Shown: positions 45,284 to 54,847, counted from the first letter of the stretch. The stretch: DNA of 64,000 nucleotides from Verrucomicrobiales bacterium (GCA_016795385.1 JAEUHI010000077.1:1-64000); one strand, 5' to 3'. Numbers and translations: made by a program. The notes: a model not told the origin generated them from the sequence alone.

Positions 45284-46131
45284 CAGCCACCTGTCCTTGT
45301 CGATCCGGCAGGACGGTCCTCTTTGGATTTCGTCGTGCCCGCATCTTCGCCGGCATCCTTCGGGGCGGGTTTCGCGAATAGTCCCTGGAGGAACGGCTTC
45401 TTCGCGACCGTTTCGCCGGACACGGACGTTTCGATCGCTCCTTTTTTGCCTGTCTTGGCCGCCGGAGCGTCTTTGACCGGGGATGGTGCCGGAGTCTTCG
45501 GCGTCTTGGTGTTGATCGCGGCGATGAGACGTGAGGCGATCAATTCGTGGACCTCCTCGACGAACGGCATCGCGAAATGGCTGTATTCCAGACCGAGGCC
45601 CGCGTCGGTATAGGCCTCGAAATTCGTCAGTTTGGTTTTCGGCGAATCCGCCTTCACGGGAGCACCAAGGATCGCGGGGAAATGATAGAGATTGAAACAT
45701 TCCTGCACGTTCGCCGGCACCGTCTGAAGCGGATTGATCGTCTCGATGAGGAAGAGGAGGCGCACGGGGATTTCCTGCTTCTGGAGTTCGCGAGAGACAT
45801 CGATCACGCCGCATCCTCCGAGGCTGTAGCCGATGAGGATGATCCCGTGAGGCAACTCCTTCGCCCGGTAAGCGGCTGCGATCTTTTTCGCGGCGGAACC
45901 TCTCTCGTGATATCGGAAATCCACGACATCGAGACCCTGCTCTTCGAACTTCTCATTGATGACCGTGCCCAGGTTTGGAAAATACCCTCCGCCGCCACGG
46001 ATCACGTAGATGGTGGACGGCTTCTTTCCGGACTTCCCGCGCTCGGCGGAATGCACCGCGCCGGATGAGAGCACGGCCGTCAAAGTGAGGGCAATCCAGG
46101 CGAACGCTGCCAACCGGGGGGATGCGTGCAT
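45283..46131 (-). CDS. Exported alpha/beta hydrolase-like protein
   Basis: A 282-residue protein with a signal peptide (AFAWIALTLTAVLSSGAVHS), an alpha/beta-hydrolase core (IYVIRGGGGYFPNLGTVI, nucleophile elbow ILIGYSLGGCGVIDV with Ser in GYSLG, RLLFLIETINPL, and a possible His in YSHFAMPF), and a Lys/Pro/Ala-rich tail. Substrate unknown. The tail of about 70 residues is a low-complexity linker. It is co-transcribed with the ATL gene (1-base overlap), though no shared function is obvious. Confidence 0.72.
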   Translation of the reverse strand: MHASPRLAAFAWIALTLTAVLSSGAVHSAERGKSGKKPSTIYVIRGGGGYFPNLGTVINEKFEEQGLDVVDFRYHERGSAAKKIAAAYRAKELPHGIILIGYSLGGCGVIDVSRELQKQEIPVRLLFLIETINPLQTVPANVQECFNLYHFPAILGAPVKADSPKTKLTNFEAYTDAGLGLEYSHFAMPFVEEVHELIASRLIAAINTKTPKTPAPSPVKDAPAAKTGKKGAIETSVSGETVAKKPFLQGLFAKPAPKDAGEDAGTTKSKEDRPAGSTRTGG

Positions 46132-46150
46132 GATCTCGGGGGAACCGGGA

Positions 46151-47143
46151 TTACTTTTTCACCAGCCAGATGTTCCGATAACGCACGGGATTTCCGTGAT
46201 TCTGGAGGTGGAGCGGGCCGGGGCCCTTTTCATCCTTCTTCTGTGCGCCACCGGTGGGGGCGGGGAGCTCGAGATTTTCGTGAATGACGTAGCCGTTGTG
46301 TTTCACGGTCGCCTTCGCATTGGCCGTCTTGTTCCCGGCCTCGTCGAATTTCGCGGCGGTGAACTCGACATCGTAGGTCTGCCAACGGAGCGGCGGATAG
46401 CAGAGATTCTGTTTCGGTTCGGCCGTCTTGTAGATGCCGCCGCATTCGTTGTCCACTCCGGCGAGCCCGAAGCTGTCGAGCATCTGCACCTCGTAGCGAC
46501 CACCGAGGTAGAGGCCGCTGTTGCCCCGCGCCTGACCCCGCGCCTTCGGCATCCAGGGAAGGCGGAATTCGAGATGCAGGGTGAAGTCTCCGAATTCCTC
46601 GACGGTGGTGATGCCTTCGCAAAGGAGATCACCATCGAGCTTCGCACCTTTCCAATGCTTCTGCGCCGCTTCCGCCGATCCGTCGAACAGCACGATCGCA
46701 CCTTCCGGAGCCTTGGCACCCATCGTGGAACTCTCGCGCTCGACGCGGTCGAGCACGACGGTCAGGTTCGCGTCGGCGGTCGTGGTGGCGGTGATTTTGC
46801 CGTCCTTCAGCACTGCGGTCCACTCGTCTTTGAGAAAGGTGACGCTGCCATCTTCGCCCCGTTTCCCCTTGGTGGAACCACGAGGTTTCTCGCCGTCCCA
46901 GCCATCGCCGGGGAGTCCGCCCTTCGAGAGCACCGCTTCAAATTCCCCGTCGCCCAGGGCGATCACCTGCACCCCGACGACGCCATCAGGCGTGTTGCCG
47001 GTGTATTCGCCCTGGATGGCGAAGTCGGGATCCTTCGCCGCTTCGGCAGGATCAGCGGTCGCGGCGAACTGCTCGGCCGCCCGGCAGAGCGGAGGGAAGA
47101 GAGCGGCGGCAAGGACGAGGATGAGAAGGTGACGTTTTTTCAT
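46151..47143 (-). CDS. DUF1080 (3-keto-disaccharide hydrolase-like) protein, exported
   Basis: A 330-residue exported protein, signal peptide LLILVLAAALFPPLCRA. Residues of about 40-135 are a separate N-terminal part (IQGEYTGNTPDGVVGVQVIA), then the LamG-like DUF1080 domain: IVLFDGSAEAAQKHWKGAKL, FTLHLEFRLPWMPKARGQ, GNSGLYLGGRYEVQMLDSFG, YPPLRWQTYDVEFTAAKF, GPLHLQNHGNPVRYRNIWL. DUF1080 proteins are widespread in this phylum and some cleave 3-keto sugars. The carbohydrate substrate is not known. Confidence 0.88.
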   Translation of the reverse strand: MKKRHLLILVLAAALFPPLCRAAEQFAATADPAEAAKDPDFAIQGEYTGNTPDGVVGVQVIALGDGEFEAVLSKGGLPGDGWDGEKPRGSTKGKRGEDGSVTFLKDEWTAVLKDGKITATTTADANLTVVLDRVERESSTMGAKAPEGAIVLFDGSAEAAQKHWKGAKLDGDLLCEGITTVEEFGDFTLHLEFRLPWMPKARGQARGNSGLYLGGRYEVQMLDSFGLAGVDNECGGIYKTAEPKQNLCYPPLRWQTYDVEFTAAKFDEAGNKTANAKATVKHNGYVIHENLELPAPTGGAQKKDEKGPGPLHLQNHGNPVRYRNIWLVKK

Positions 47144-47293
47144 GAGATCGGGATCTCTTTGTAACGGCTTCCTCAGGATTTGGCAACGCCCGACTGCCGT
47201 ATCACCTTCGTCACTTTGCCACGACGCAGCAACCTCCGGGTGCGGCGCACCACGGCACTTTCAGCCGGTCGCAAAATCTCTCCGATCGGAGAA

Positions 47294-48601
47294 TCACCTC
47301 GTCTGCACCTGGATCGAGGCGGCGTCCGTGGCCAAGGGGCCTTGCGTGGAATTGGCCCTCACAAGCGTGGAGAACGACTTCTTCAGGATCTTCGACTTCC
47401 TGCCGGACTTCTTCGTGAGCTTTTTCTTGTTCGGAGAAAACTGGACGCGGACCGCGACCGGATCGTCGCCTTCGGCCAAGGAGGCGGTGCGGAACGTTCC
47501 GGCGAGCAGCCCGGCGGTCACGTTCGCGCTCCCTTGGAAATAGGCGATCCCGCAGAGCGCGCTGCCCGGCGATGCCGCCAGCCCGATCGTATCGGGGAGC
47601 CGGCCCCGGTTCGCGATCGTCGCGAAAGCGGTCACGGGGTTCGCCTTCACCGAAGTCAGGGCCGTTGCCTGGCCGGGTGCTCCGTTGAGGAGATTGTTCC
47701 CCCGGAGCGAGGTGAGCGTGGGACCCACGGCGAGATCGGGCAGCACAAATCGCACGTCGGAATTCGCGAAATCCATCTCGTAGGATAGCTCCCCGCTCCC
47801 GCCGGCCTGGCGCGTCAGGACGAGCGTGTATAGGCCGAGGGGCATCGTTTGGTAAAGACCGAATTCCGCCCCGCCTCCGCTATAAACGGACTGACCGGTG
47901 GGTCCGAAGAGTTCGACGAGGAGACCCTCGCCACCGATCCCGTCCAGGCTGAGGAATCCGGCTCCGCCCACCTCGAAGAAGTAGGTATGGCGTGCCGTCG
48001 ATGAGAGGGCGCGATCGAATGAACCGCTCCCGGCGGCATACGGGAGATTGCGCATGTCGAGCGACGCCAGATCAGCCTGTCCACCTTGGGCGGCACCGAT
48101 CACGGCGAGAAGGTGGGCGCCTCCATCGGGCGGCAGGGCAAAACCCATCGTGCTGTTCGAGGTGCGCTGCCCGATTTCGTCGGTGCGGTAGGTGAGGTGC
48201 GGCTCGCCCGGACGGATCGCCTGGTTTTCCGTACGCTGCGGAAAAATATGGAGGGCCAACTTGTCGCCTTCCTGGAGGCCGAGCCCCGCGTAATCCAGGC
48301 TGACGATCTGCGTCGCGAACCCCTTTTGCGTCGGACCCCAGCCGCTGATTCCCGAGGGCGTGAACAATCCGATGATCACATCGCCGCCGATCTGGGCACT
48401 GTAGGTCAACTGGCTGCCTTCCGCCTCCGGCGATGAAGGCGAGGTGAAGCTGTTATTGCGATCCGCATCGACCACGAGCACCCCGAGGGATCCGGAAGGC
48501 ACCTCGATGCCGCCGAGCTGAAACTCGATCGAAACGGTCGCCGATGCCGGCAGGGCGAGACCGAGAGCGAGCAGGAAAAGGGAAAGGGAAAGGGCTTTCA
48601 T
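47294..48601 (-). CDS. Exported repeat-domain protein, unknown
   Basis: A 435-residue protein with a signal peptide (LSLSLFLLALGLALPASA). Order: a beta-rich N-terminal part (VSIEFQLGGIEVPSGSLGVL) with DADRNNSF near 45, a jelly-roll-like middle (YFFEVGGAGFLSLDGIGGEG), and a C-terminal domain with GAPGQATALTS, NRGRLPDTIGL, NVTAGLLAGTF and VAVRVQFSP, ending in a Lys-rich and Thr/Ala-rich tail. The C-terminal domain resembles the decayed remnant at 4454-4780. No enzyme motif is seen. It starts 21 bases after the TIGR02597-type gene and is likely to work with it on the cell surface. Confidence 0.75.
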   Translation of the reverse strand: MKALSLSLFLLALGLALPASATVSIEFQLGGIEVPSGSLGVLVVDADRNNSFTSPSSPEAEGSQLTYSAQIGGDVIIGLFTPSGISGWGPTQKGFATQIVSLDYAGLGLQEGDKLALHIFPQRTENQAIRPGEPHLTYRTDEIGQRTSNSTMGFALPPDGGAHLLAVIGAAQGGQADLASLDMRNLPYAAGSGSFDRALSSTARHTYFFEVGGAGFLSLDGIGGEGLLVELFGPTGQSVYSGGGAEFGLYQTMPLGLYTLVLTRQAGGSGELSYEMDFANSDVRFVLPDLAVGPTLTSLRGNNLLNGAPGQATALTSVKANPVTAFATIANRGRLPDTIGLAASPGSALCGIAYFQGSANVTAGLLAGTFRTASLAEGDDPVAVRVQFSPNKKKLTKKSGRKSKILKKSFSTLVRANSTQGPLATDAASIQVQTR

Positions 48602-48622
48602 TTCGAGGTCGTCGGGAGTGGG

Positions 48623-49741
48623 TCAGGGGGCGGTGACGTCGTAGGTGGGGGCGTTCACCCAAACGAGCGGGGAAGTTCCGGCGTCTCCCTCGCGTCGCAC
48701 GATCAAGCCGGCGGAAGGCTCGATCATCTGGCTGCCCGACGCGGGATAGCCGGCGGTATCGCGCACCCACTGCCCGCCGGTGCGGAAATAGATCGCGCTC
48801 GGCTGCCTGTTTCGCAGTGCCTGGGTGTTGTCGAAAACGAGGAGCTGATCCTTGCGGTCTCCGGCCGCAGTCGAGGTGCTTTCCACGAATTGACCGGGGG
48901 CAAAATCGAGTTGGTCCAGCGTCATTGGCACCGGCCGGGGCAAAGCGATCATGATATCGCGATCGAGCCCGTCGCGGGTGGCACCCATCGCCACGGAGGC
49001 CAGCCCACCCTGCACCTGCTGATTCGGAACGAAGGTCGTCGCGGCGACGCCCGCCGGGTGTCGGATGATGAACGCCTGTCCGGGCTCGATCACCGTGTTG
49101 CCGGCGGCACTGTAGCTGCCCACCTCGAACCAAGCGGCATTGGTCACGAAAAAGCGCCGGGTCGGAGCGAGCGAGGTGCCCACGGTCGTGGTGTCAAAAA
49201 AGAGGAGCTCCGAGACGCGTTGCGAAGCGAGCGATCCGGTCGAGGCATGCAGGGTGGTCTGACTGGCAGGAGGAAAAAGCGTATTGAGGGTCCACGCCGG
49301 GATGATGGAGACCAGGCCATCGATCGCGAGGCTGCCCAGATCGGAGAGAGCGGCCGAGACATCGACCGTATTGGCCCCGTGCTCGACGATGAGGAAGTGA
49401 CGGCCGCGATGGGCGCCGGTGGTATCGCGGCAGTAGAGAAAGTGCGGAGCGTTTTTGAGCTCGCCCGTGGCAAAGGACGGATTGTCCTTCAGAGAAATCC
49501 GCACCACGCCCGGCGAAGGTGACGTCGGGACAGCGGCAGCCCGCCCGGCCCAACGGGGTGTCTGATGGAAGGGAGCCGAAACGATCGTATCCGATTCCGC
49601 GAGACAATCGAACTTCAGGAATCCCACCACCGGCGAGAAGACCTCGGCGGCGGACGCCGTCCCTAACACACCCAGAAAAAATCCGGACGACAAAACGATT
49701 CCGGATGCCTTCGCGCGAAGGAAAAAATTAAGGCGGTTCAT
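48623..49741 (-). CDS. TIGR02597 family exported protein
   Basis: A 372-residue protein with a signal peptide (FFLRAKASGIVLSSGFFLGV). The start of the mature part reads VVGFLKFDCLAESDTIVSAP and FHQTPRWAGRAA, the recognisable start of the TIGR02597 family, known almost only from Verrucomicrobia. Two further halves repeat similar beta strands (FFVTNAAWFEVGSYSAAGNT; AIYFRTGGQWVRDTAGYPAS), suggesting an internal duplication. Function unknown, probably cell-surface. ATG 49741 is chosen for the signal peptide. Confidence 0.8.
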   Translation of the reverse strand: MNRLNFFLRAKASGIVLSSGFFLGVLGTASAAEVFSPVVGFLKFDCLAESDTIVSAPFHQTPRWAGRAAAVPTSPSPGVVRISLKDNPSFATGELKNAPHFLYCRDTTGAHRGRHFLIVEHGANTVDVSAALSDLGSLAIDGLVSIIPAWTLNTLFPPASQTTLHASTGSLASQRVSELLFFDTTTVGTSLAPTRRFFVTNAAWFEVGSYSAAGNTVIEPGQAFIIRHPAGVAATTFVPNQQVQGGLASVAMGATRDGLDRDIMIALPRPVPMTLDQLDFAPGQFVESTSTAAGDRKDQLLVFDNTQALRNRQPSAIYFRTGGQWVRDTAGYPASGSQMIEPSAGLIVRREGDAGTSPLVWVNAPTYDVTAP

Positions 49742-49839
49742 GAGAATTTCCAAACTCCCACAAAAATGCCAGTTTTTCACAGCTTGGTCAATTCAGGAAT
49801 GAAGGTTCTGCAAAGATCGCCAGACGCGAAAATCAACAT

Positions 49840-52800
49840 CTACGAACCAATTTCGCGGAGAGCCATCAGCGCTTGTCCGGGCTGCACGGCACTGCCTTCG
49901 TTGACGAAGATCTCTTCGATGACACCGGCCCCCGGAGAAGGGATCGCGATCTCCATCTTCATCGCCTCGAGCACGAGCACGGTCTGATCGACGGCGACGG
50001 TGGCTCCGGGTTCGACGAGGACCTTCCAGACATTACCGGCGACAGCCGCCTCGACCGCCTCGCAGCCTTCGGGCACCGCGCTCTCGGGAGCGACATGGGT
50101 TTCCTCGGCCGTCTCCACGACCTTCCTGAAAATGCCCGCGGCCTCCCATCGGTCGCGCTCCTCAGCGAAAGCGCGCCGCTGGGTCTCGCGGAAAGCGGCG
50201 ATGGAGCCGGCTTCGGTCTCGAGGAATTGATTGTAGTCGCGCAGCGAGAAGGCCGTCTCCTCGATGCGCGGATTCCAGCGTCCCACGAGGAAGTCGGCGC
50301 GGAGTCGCTCGAGCTCCTCCGTCGTCACTTCGTAAAAGCGGATGCGGTCGAAAAAACGGAGTAGCCAGGGCTCGGCTTCGGTGAAGGATTCGGTGATGTA
50401 GAAGCGATTCCACATCTGCACGGTGCGGCCGACGAACTGGTAGCCGCCCGGTCCTTCCATTCCATAGATGCAGAGATACGCTCCACCGATGCCGACCGCG
50501 TTTTCAGGTGTCCAGGTGCGGGCGGGATTGTACTTCGTGGTGACGAGACGATGCCGCGGATCGAGCGGCGTGGCGACGGGTGCGCCGAGGTAGACATCGC
50601 CCAGACCCATCACGCAGTAGTCGGCGGAGTAGACGATCTCCTTCACCTCCTCGATCGAGGCGAGCCCGTTGATGCGGCGGATGAATTCGATGTTGCTCGG
50701 ACACCACGGTGCTTCGGGATTGACCGACTGCATGTATTTGCGGATCGCCTCCTGAGTGCTCGGGTCGTCCCACGAGAGCGGCAGATGCACGACGCGGGCC
50801 GGCACCTCGATGGATTCGAGATCGACGATCGAGGCCTCGGATTCCTGGATGAGTGTCAGGATTTCACCCCGGGTGAGGCGGCGGCTGTCGAAGTGGATCT
50901 GCAGGGAGCGGATCCCGGGCGTGAGGTCGAGGATGCCCGGCACCGCGCGCGCCTTGAACCATTGGTAGACGACATGCGCCTTGAAGCGAAGGTTGAGGTC
51001 GAGGGTCATGGGACCGTACTCGACGAGGAGATAGCTTTCGCCGCTCGGCCGCACCGTGACTCCGGGAAACTCGGCGATGATGGCGGTGCCCGTCGGAACC
51101 GGAGCGATTTCGACGGTGTGCGGCACGGAGGGGACGAGGTCGGCGACCATGCGGTCCTGACGTTCGCGGAGGAGGCGCGCCTCGCTTTCCGTCACGGGAT
51201 AAAAGCGGATCGTATCACCTGAATCGACCTGGCCGATCTTCCACAGATCCGCCTCGATGATGGTGGCGGGACACACGAACCCTCCCAGACTCGGACCGTC
51301 AGGACCCAGGATCACGGGCATGTCGCCGGTGAAGTCGATCGTACCGACGGCATAGGCGTTGTCGTGGATGTTCGAAGGGTGGAGCCCGGCCTCGCCGCCG
51401 TCCTCGCGCGCCCAGGTGGGTTTCGGTCCGATCAGTCGGACGCCGGTGCGGGCGGAGTTGTAATGGACTTTCCAGTCGGTCGCGAAGAAGGTCGCGATGT
51501 CTTCCGGAGTGAAAAACTCGGGGGCTCCGTGCGGTCCGTAAAGCACGGCGATGTCCCAATGTTTCGCGAAAGCAGGGAGGATCCCATCCGGGAGCGCGGT
51601 CGAGGGTCCCGCTTCCCCGAAGGCGAGGTGGAGGACATCTCCGGTGCGCAGGGCGCGTCCTCCGTGACCACCGAACTGTCCGAGGGTGAAGGTCGATTTG
51701 CTGCCGAGGTAATCGGGCACGTCGATTCCGCCCTTCACCGCGAGATAGGCGCGGGCTCCGGGATTTTTGCCACTGCCGCCGATTTTCAGAATCGATCCTG
51801 CCGCAACCCTGACAGGCACACCAAACGCCACGGCTTCGCCATCGAGCGTCGCGGGCATGGCCGCACCGGTGAGCGCGAATTCGGTGGCGCGGTTGAATTT
51901 CAGGGTCGGACCCGAGACGGTGATCTCGAGTCCCGCGGTGCCTTCGGGATTGCCGACGATGCGGTTGGCAAGCCGGAAGGAAAGCGAGTCCATCGGACCC
52001 GAGGGAGGGATCCCGACCTCCCAATAGCCGAGACGTCCCGGCCAATCCTGCACCGTCGTCTGCGTTCCCGGCGCGAGCACGTCGATGGTCGGGGCGTCGT
52101 AGACAAAACGTCCAAGGCTGCCCGTGCTGATCGCTCCGGGCGTGCCGAATTCGTCCGAGGCGATGACCTGGCGGAGGTATTCGAGATTGGTCTCGATACC
52201 GGCGATCCAGCTCGCGGCGAGGGCCTCCCTCATCTTCGCGATGGCTTCCTCGCGCGTCGGTGCGGAGACGATCAGTTTGGCGAGGAGCGAGTCGTAGTTC
52301 GCCGGCACGACCGTGCCCGCGGTGATCCATCGGTCGCAACGAACGCCTTCGGGAAAGACGACCTCGGTGAGCAATCCTGACGAAGGCAGAAAGTCCTTCC
52401 CCGGATCCTCCGCGCAGATCCGCACTTCGAGGGCGTGTCCCGATTCGGCCACGGAGAGATCGACCTCTTCCCCGCCCGCGACACGCACCATCCACTCGAC
52501 AAGATCGACTCCGGTGACGGCCTCGGTGATGCCGTGTTCGACTTGGAGACGCGTGTTGATCTCGAGGAAGTAATACCGGCCGGTGGCCGCATCGACGAGG
52601 TATTCGGCGGTGCCGGCGCTGCGGTAGTTCAGGGCTGCGGCCATGCGGGCGGCGCCCTCGAACAGCTCGGGTGCCTCACTGCGCGAAAAGCCCGGTGCGG
52701 GAGTCTCCTCGACGATCTTCTGGTTGCGGCGCTGCGCCGAGCAATCGCGCGTGCCGAGGGCAAGGACCTTGCCCTTGCCGTCGCCGAAGAGCTGCACCTC

Positions 52801-53424
52801 GACGTGACGGGCGCGGGCGATGAATTTCTCCAGGAAAAGTCCGGCATCGCCGAAATTCGCCCGGCTCGCGTTGGCAACCCTGTTATATGCCGCACTCAAC
52901 CCTGTTGGGTCCTGACAAACCTCCATTCCGATGCCGCCGCCGCCGGCGGTGCTCTTCAGCATCACGGGGTATCCGATGACGTCGGCCGCGGCGAGAGCCT
53001 CTTCGACACTGGAAAGGAGAGGCGTGCCCTCGAGCAGCGGGACGCCGTTCGCCTTCGCGATTTCGCGGGCGGTGTGTTTGAGCCCGAAGCGGCGGATCTG
53101 CTCCGGCGTGGGTCCGATCCAGGCGATCCCGCGCGCTTCGCAGGCCTCGGCGAAATCGGCGTTTTCGGAGAGCAGGCCGTAGCCGGGGTGAAGTCCGTCT
53201 GCTCCGGTGAGCGCGGCGATTTCGAAAAGGCGTTCCGTATTGAGGTAGGACTGCGACACCGGAGCGGGACCAAGAAGAAAGGCCTCGTCCGCCAGACCCA
53301 CGTGCGGCGCGTCGCGGTCGGCTTCGGAATAGACCGCGACCGAGGCGATCCCGAGGCGCTTGAGGGTGCGGAGGACGCGGCAGGCGATCTCGCCGCGGTT
53401 GGCGATGAGGACTTTGGTGAGCAT
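49840..53424 (-). CDS. Urea/guanidine-type biotin carboxylase (urea carboxylase family)
   Basis: A 1194-residue single-chain biotin enzyme. Order: biotin carboxylase (IANRGEIACRVL, SENADFAEACEARGIAWIG, ATP-grasp LKSTAGGGGIGME, EINTRLQVEHGITE), the two KipI/KipA-like halves of the carboxyltransferase (VLAPGTQTTVQDWPGRLGYW, GGFVCPATIIEADLWKIGQ, DSRRLTRGEILTLI), and the C-terminal biotin carrier with the target Lys in EAMKMEIAIP. The reaction makes allophanate from urea, or carboxyguanidine from guanidine; several enzymes of this family with the DUF1989 partners use guanidine. The DUF1989 pair upstream favours that. Third enzyme gene of the operon; no allophanate hydrolase follows. Confidence 0.92.
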   Translation of the reverse strand: MLTKVLIANRGEIACRVLRTLKRLGIASVAVYSEADRDAPHVGLADEAFLLGPAPVSQSYLNTERLFEIAALTGADGLHPGYGLLSENADFAEACEARGIAWIGPTPEQIRRFGLKHTAREIAKANGVPLLEGTPLLSSVEEALAAADVIGYPVMLKSTAGGGGIGMEVCQDPTGLSAAYNRVANASRANFGDAGLFLEKFIARARHVEVQLFGDGKGKVLALGTRDCSAQRRNQKIVEETPAPGFSRSEAPELFEGAARMAAALNYRSAGTAEYLVDAATGRYYFLEINTRLQVEHGITEAVTGVDLVEWMVRVAGGEEVDLSVAESGHALEVRICAEDPGKDFLPSSGLLTEVVFPEGVRCDRWITAGTVVPANYDSLLAKLIVSAPTREEAIAKMREALAASWIAGIETNLEYLRQVIASDEFGTPGAISTGSLGRFVYDAPTIDVLAPGTQTTVQDWPGRLGYWEVGIPPSGPMDSLSFRLANRIVGNPEGTAGLEITVSGPTLKFNRATEFALTGAAMPATLDGEAVAFGVPVRVAAGSILKIGGSGKNPGARAYLAVKGGIDVPDYLGSKSTFTLGQFGGHGGRALRTGDVLHLAFGEAGPSTALPDGILPAFAKHWDIAVLYGPHGAPEFFTPEDIATFFATDWKVHYNSARTGVRLIGPKPTWAREDGGEAGLHPSNIHDNAYAVGTIDFTGDMPVILGPDGPSLGGFVCPATIIEADLWKIGQVDSGDTIRFYPVTESEARLLRERQDRMVADLVPSVPHTVEIAPVPTGTAIIAEFPGVTVRPSGESYLLVEYGPMTLDLNLRFKAHVVYQWFKARAVPGILDLTPGIRSLQIHFDSRRLTRGEILTLIQESEASIVDLESIEVPARVVHLPLSWDDPSTQEAIRKYMQSVNPEAPWCPSNIEFIRRINGLASIEEVKEIVYSADYCVMGLGDVYLGAPVATPLDPRHRLVTTKYNPARTWTPENAVGIGGAYLCIYGMEGPGGYQFVGRTVQMWNRFYITESFTEAEPWLLRFFDRIRFYEVTTEELERLRADFLVGRWNPRIEETAFSLRDYNQFLETEAGSIAAFRETQRRAFAEERDRWEAAGIFRKVVETAEETHVAPESAVPEGCEAVEAAVAGNVWKVLVEPGATVAVDQTVLVLEAMKMEIAIPSPGAGVIEEIFVNEGSAVQPGQALMALREIGS

Positions 53425-53434
53425 GTCAGGAAAT

Positions 53435-54067
53435 TCAGTCCCAGATCAGCACCTCGACGGGCGTGGGATTGTAGGCGTTGCAGGGATTGTTGAGCTGCGG
53501 GCAGTTCGAGATGAGGGCGATGACGTCGCGCTCGGCACGCATTTCGACATGGCGGCCCGGAGCGGAGATGCCATCGGCGAAGGTGAGCCCTCCCTCCGGC
53601 GTGACGGGCACGTTCATGAAGAAGTTGATGTTGCAGGTGATGTCGCGCTTGCCGAGGCCGTGGCCCCACTCGTGGACGCCGCAGAGGAAGCTATCGCGGC
53701 AGGCGTGCATGGGCTCGCGGTCGAAGTCGTAGCGCATCGTGTTCGATTCGCGCGAGCAGGCCCCGCCGAGGGTGTCGTGGCGTCCGCAGGTGTCGTCGAT
53801 GATGGTGAGGAGCGCATTGCCCTCCGAGGACATGAGGACGGTGCCGGTGGTGAGGTAGAGCGCGCCCTGGGTGCGGATCGTGACGTCGGCCGAGTAGCGG
53901 TCGGACGGATCGTGCGCGTCGTAGAAGAGGGAGTCGGCGGCCTGGTTCCCCTCGAGGTCGACGATGCGGAAGCGTTGCCCCTGGCGGATGAGGTGGACCC
54001 AGTGGTCGCCGGCGTCGATGACCTTGCGGTAGACGGCTTCGGCGGGATCGGTGATGCGGGTGGTCAT
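53435..54067 (-). CDS. DUF1989 protein, urea carboxylase-associated protein 2 (carboxyguanidine deiminase subunit-like)
   Basis: A 210-residue DUF1989 protein. Seen: FRIVDLEGNQAADSLFYDAH, DDTCGRHDTLGGACSRESNT, KRDITCNINFFMNV, ALISNCPQLNNPCNAYNP. This family forms a heteromer of two paralogues; in studied bacteria the pair deiminates carboxyguanidine to allophanate. The conserved His-Asp-Thr and Cys residues are the likely metal and active site. It starts 43 bases after the stop of its partner and ends 10 bases before the carboxylase. The palindromic repeat at 54071 lies between the two subunit genes. Confidence 0.9.
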   Translation of the reverse strand: MTTRITDPAEAVYRKVIDAGDHWVHLIRQGQRFRIVDLEGNQAADSLFYDAHDPSDRYSADVTIRTQGALYLTTGTVLMSSEGNALLTIIDDTCGRHDTLGGACSRESNTMRYDFDREPMHACRDSFLCGVHEWGHGLGKRDITCNINFFMNVPVTPEGGLTFADGISAPGRHVEMRAERDVIALISNCPQLNNPCNAYNPTPVEVLIWD

Positions 54068-54070
54068 TCT

Positions 54071-54129
54071 CGGTAATCGGTGGTCGGTAATCGGTGGTCT
54101 GGATACTGTTTACCGATCACCGACTACGG
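54071..54129. repeat. REP-like palindromic repeat (second copy)
   Basis: Left arm CGGTAATCGGTGGTCGGTAA and right arm GTTTACCGATCACCGACTAC are related by inversion (core CGGTGATCGGT). It is the same family as the element at 18131-18207. It overlaps the 3' end of the upstream DUF1989 gene: the last codons (VVGDR) and the TAA stop are read from the repeat. Confidence 0.7.
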
Positions 54130-54847
54130 GAGCGCGCAGCGCGTAGTAGTCCTGCGTATTCTGCCAGGCCCGGCGGTTCTCGGGGCGGGAGTTGAGGCAG
54201 AGATCGGTGACGGGATCGATGGGATCGGCGGGGGAGACGGTGATGTTCACCGGCTTCGGTGCGTAGACGGGATTCGGATCGAGCGGGTGCTGGCAGGTGG
54301 TGAGGACGACGAGGCTGTCCATCTCGATGCGCAGGTCGATCCCGGCTCCGGCGGGCGAGGCACCGACGACGTAGGTGAGTTTCCCCGCTTCGTCGGCGAC
54401 GACCTTGGAGAAGAAATTCAGATTCGGGACGAGGTCGCGTTTGCCGAGCCCGTGTTTGCCGAGCTCAATGAGGAAGTTGTCGCGGGCGTTGCGGTGGAAA
54501 TCGTTGCGGGCCTGCTGGTAGGAGAGCTCGCCGTATTTTTCCCGCACGAGCTTCGCGTCGGTGCAGCCGCAGACGGTGTCGTGCCAGCCCGCGGTATCGC
54601 GGACGATGGAGGCGAAGAGCCGGCCCATGTCGGAATGGAGGCAATGGCCGGCGGTGAGCTGAAAGGTATGCTGGCCTTTAAGGGTGTCGGGCATGTTGTA
54701 GCGCTCGACCGGCTCGTCGGCGTTGTAGAAGAGCGCGCAGACGTTGGCCCCGCCCTCGAGGTCGGTGAGGCGCAGGACCTTGCCGCGGCTGATCGTCTGC
54801 GACCACATGCCGCCGCCGGGGAGGATTCGTTCGTAGAGAGGTGTCAT
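54110..54847 (-). CDS. DUF1989 protein, urea carboxylase-associated protein 1 (carboxyguanidine deiminase subunit-like)
   Basis: A 245-residue DUF1989 protein, paralogue of the one at 53435. Seen: VLRLTDLEGGANVCALFYNA, RDTAGWHDTVCGC, HGLGKRDLVPNLNFFSK, TTCQHPLDPNPVYAPKPV. It is the longer subunit of the pair. Its start overlaps the regulator stop by four bases (ATGA). Its last five residues and stop come from the palindromic repeat, so the natural C-terminus may have been altered by that element. Confidence 0.9.
   Translation of the reverse strand: MTPLYERILPGGGMWSQTISRGKVLRLTDLEGGANVCALFYNADEPVERYNMPDTLKGQHTFQLTAGHCLHSDMGRLFASIVRDTAGWHDTVCGCTDAKLVREKYGELSYQQARNDFHRNARDNFLIELGKHGLGKRDLVPNLNFFSKVVADEAGKLTYVVGASPAGAGIDLRIEMDSLVVLTTCQHPLDPNPVYAPKPVNITVSPADPIDPVTDLCLNSRPENRRAWQNTQDYYALRAPVVGDR

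Noticed and set aside
44859..45814. Reverse-strand frames overlapping the alkyltransferase-like gene
   Set aside because: Only the 122-residue part from ATG 45283 shows family motifs. The upstream part of that frame and the other frame are shadows of the hydrolase gene and the ATL gene.
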